From the NCBI GenBank assembly GCA_039881145.1, contig JAYKKI010000074.1:10791501-10855500 (forward strand): a stretch of DNA of 64,000 nt, written 5' to 3'. Source of the stretch: Druceiella hillmani (taxonomy: Eukaryota; Arthropoda; Insecta; Lepidoptera; Hepialidae). Made by a program: the position numbers and the translations under genes. Of this stretch, positions 63,580-64,000 are shown one piece after another. Positions within the stretch are counted from its first letter, which is position 1. Every line of letters begins with the position of its first letter. The notes beneath the pieces were generated by a model that was not told the origin of the DNA, ran no database searches, and worked only from the letters and a program-made list of their open reading frames with translations.

Positions 63580-63720
63580 TGTGCGGCTACAATATTTATT
63601 ACGAACGACCGCGGACTCGACGAGCCGTAGCTCGGTGGTTCGTCCGGATAAACCAAGAATTTCTTTTCATTGCCACCGGGTCAGGACGCGGTCGGGTCGG
63701 TTCATTTCCAGTGTTAATTT
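63580..63720 (+). other. CpG-rich block, possible decayed tRNA-derived SINE head
   Basis: TAGCTCGGTGG at 63,628 resembles a pol III box A. It is followed by TTCGTCCGGATAAACCAAGA, and CCACCGGGTCAGGACGCG at about 63,674 resembles the post-T-arm part of some arthropod SINEs. A proper box B between them is not readable (TTTTCATTGCC at the expected spacing). Alternatives are a promoter or first exon. The 80-codon minus frame (63,719-63,961, MSDKKRQHILLF...) next to it has no known domain. Confidence 0.25.
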
Positions 63721-64000
63721 ATGGTGCGGGTGTGTGGTCAATTTTAACTTTTTGAGAAACGGATGAATTTCCCTTGAATAGTGTAGAAATACTCAAGCTG
63801 TAATTGTCGTCAACAAAATCCGTCACAAAAACGTTGGTCAAGCTTGCCGGCATAATACGCCGACCACATGAAATGTGCGAATCGTCCATACTTTGAGATG
63901 TCACTTGCAATAAGTTATTGTTATTAAATAATAAAATATGTTGGCGTTTTTTATCGGACAATATGTTTAGCTATTAACTTTTAGGTGAGTTGGGCGAAAT

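Overview
The window is AT-rich, intron- or intergenic-type animal DNA, most likely from an insect. The evidence is the long (TA)n microsatellites roughly every 5-10 kb, a tRNA-headed SINE, a degraded repeat ending in the GAAC.AAG.CGCGAGCA motif common in insect genomes, and fossils of several arthropod transposon types. I found no intact host gene. Most open frames under 100 codons are chance or come from microsatellites (strings of Tyr-Ile).

Layout. 0-10 kb: a decayed DNA-transposase gene (about 1.5-2.4 kb, minus), copies of two unnamed dispersed repeat families, two TA tracts, and a broken RTE-type reverse transcriptase tail (9.4-9.9 kb, minus). 10-21 kb: tandem arrays of 159 bp and 178 bp units, a SINE with possible 7-bp target duplications, a 67-bp-arm foldback hairpin, and a pogo/Tigger-like transposase fossil (19.1-20.1 kb, minus). 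21-41 kb: mostly featureless AT-rich DNA with insect repeat remnants, a cluster of short palindromic repeats near 32 kb and one copy of a third dispersed family near 37.6 kb. 41.7-46.1 kb: the main feature, a nearly full-length non-LTR retrotransposon on the minus strand, flanked by TA repeats and probably inserted into an older Penelope/GIY-YIG-type coding remnant. 46-64 kb: a second copy of the 37.6 kb family, a 3 x 280 bp array with a conserved hairpin in each unit, a duplicated 67-nt exon-like block and a few CpG-richer islands.

The retrotransposon (41,998-45,791) has a compact design. Its first 57 nt fold as an HDV-like self-cleaving ribozyme whose predicted cleavage site is exactly the element/flank border, and P4 appears to be absent. 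About 31 nt after the fold a single ORF begins. It encodes an apurinic-type endonuclease, a reverse transcriptase with YADD, an RNase H with all catalytic residues, and a CCHC zinc knuckle. The ORF stops directly on the TA tail, so there is essentially no 3' UTR. This copy is dead: one frameshift coincides with a perfect 17-bp-arm palindrome, and there is one in-frame TAG and one frameshift in a five-base homopolymer. By family analogy the ribozyme would free the 5' end of the RNA from a host read-through transcript, and the single protein would do nicking, priming on the TA target and copying.
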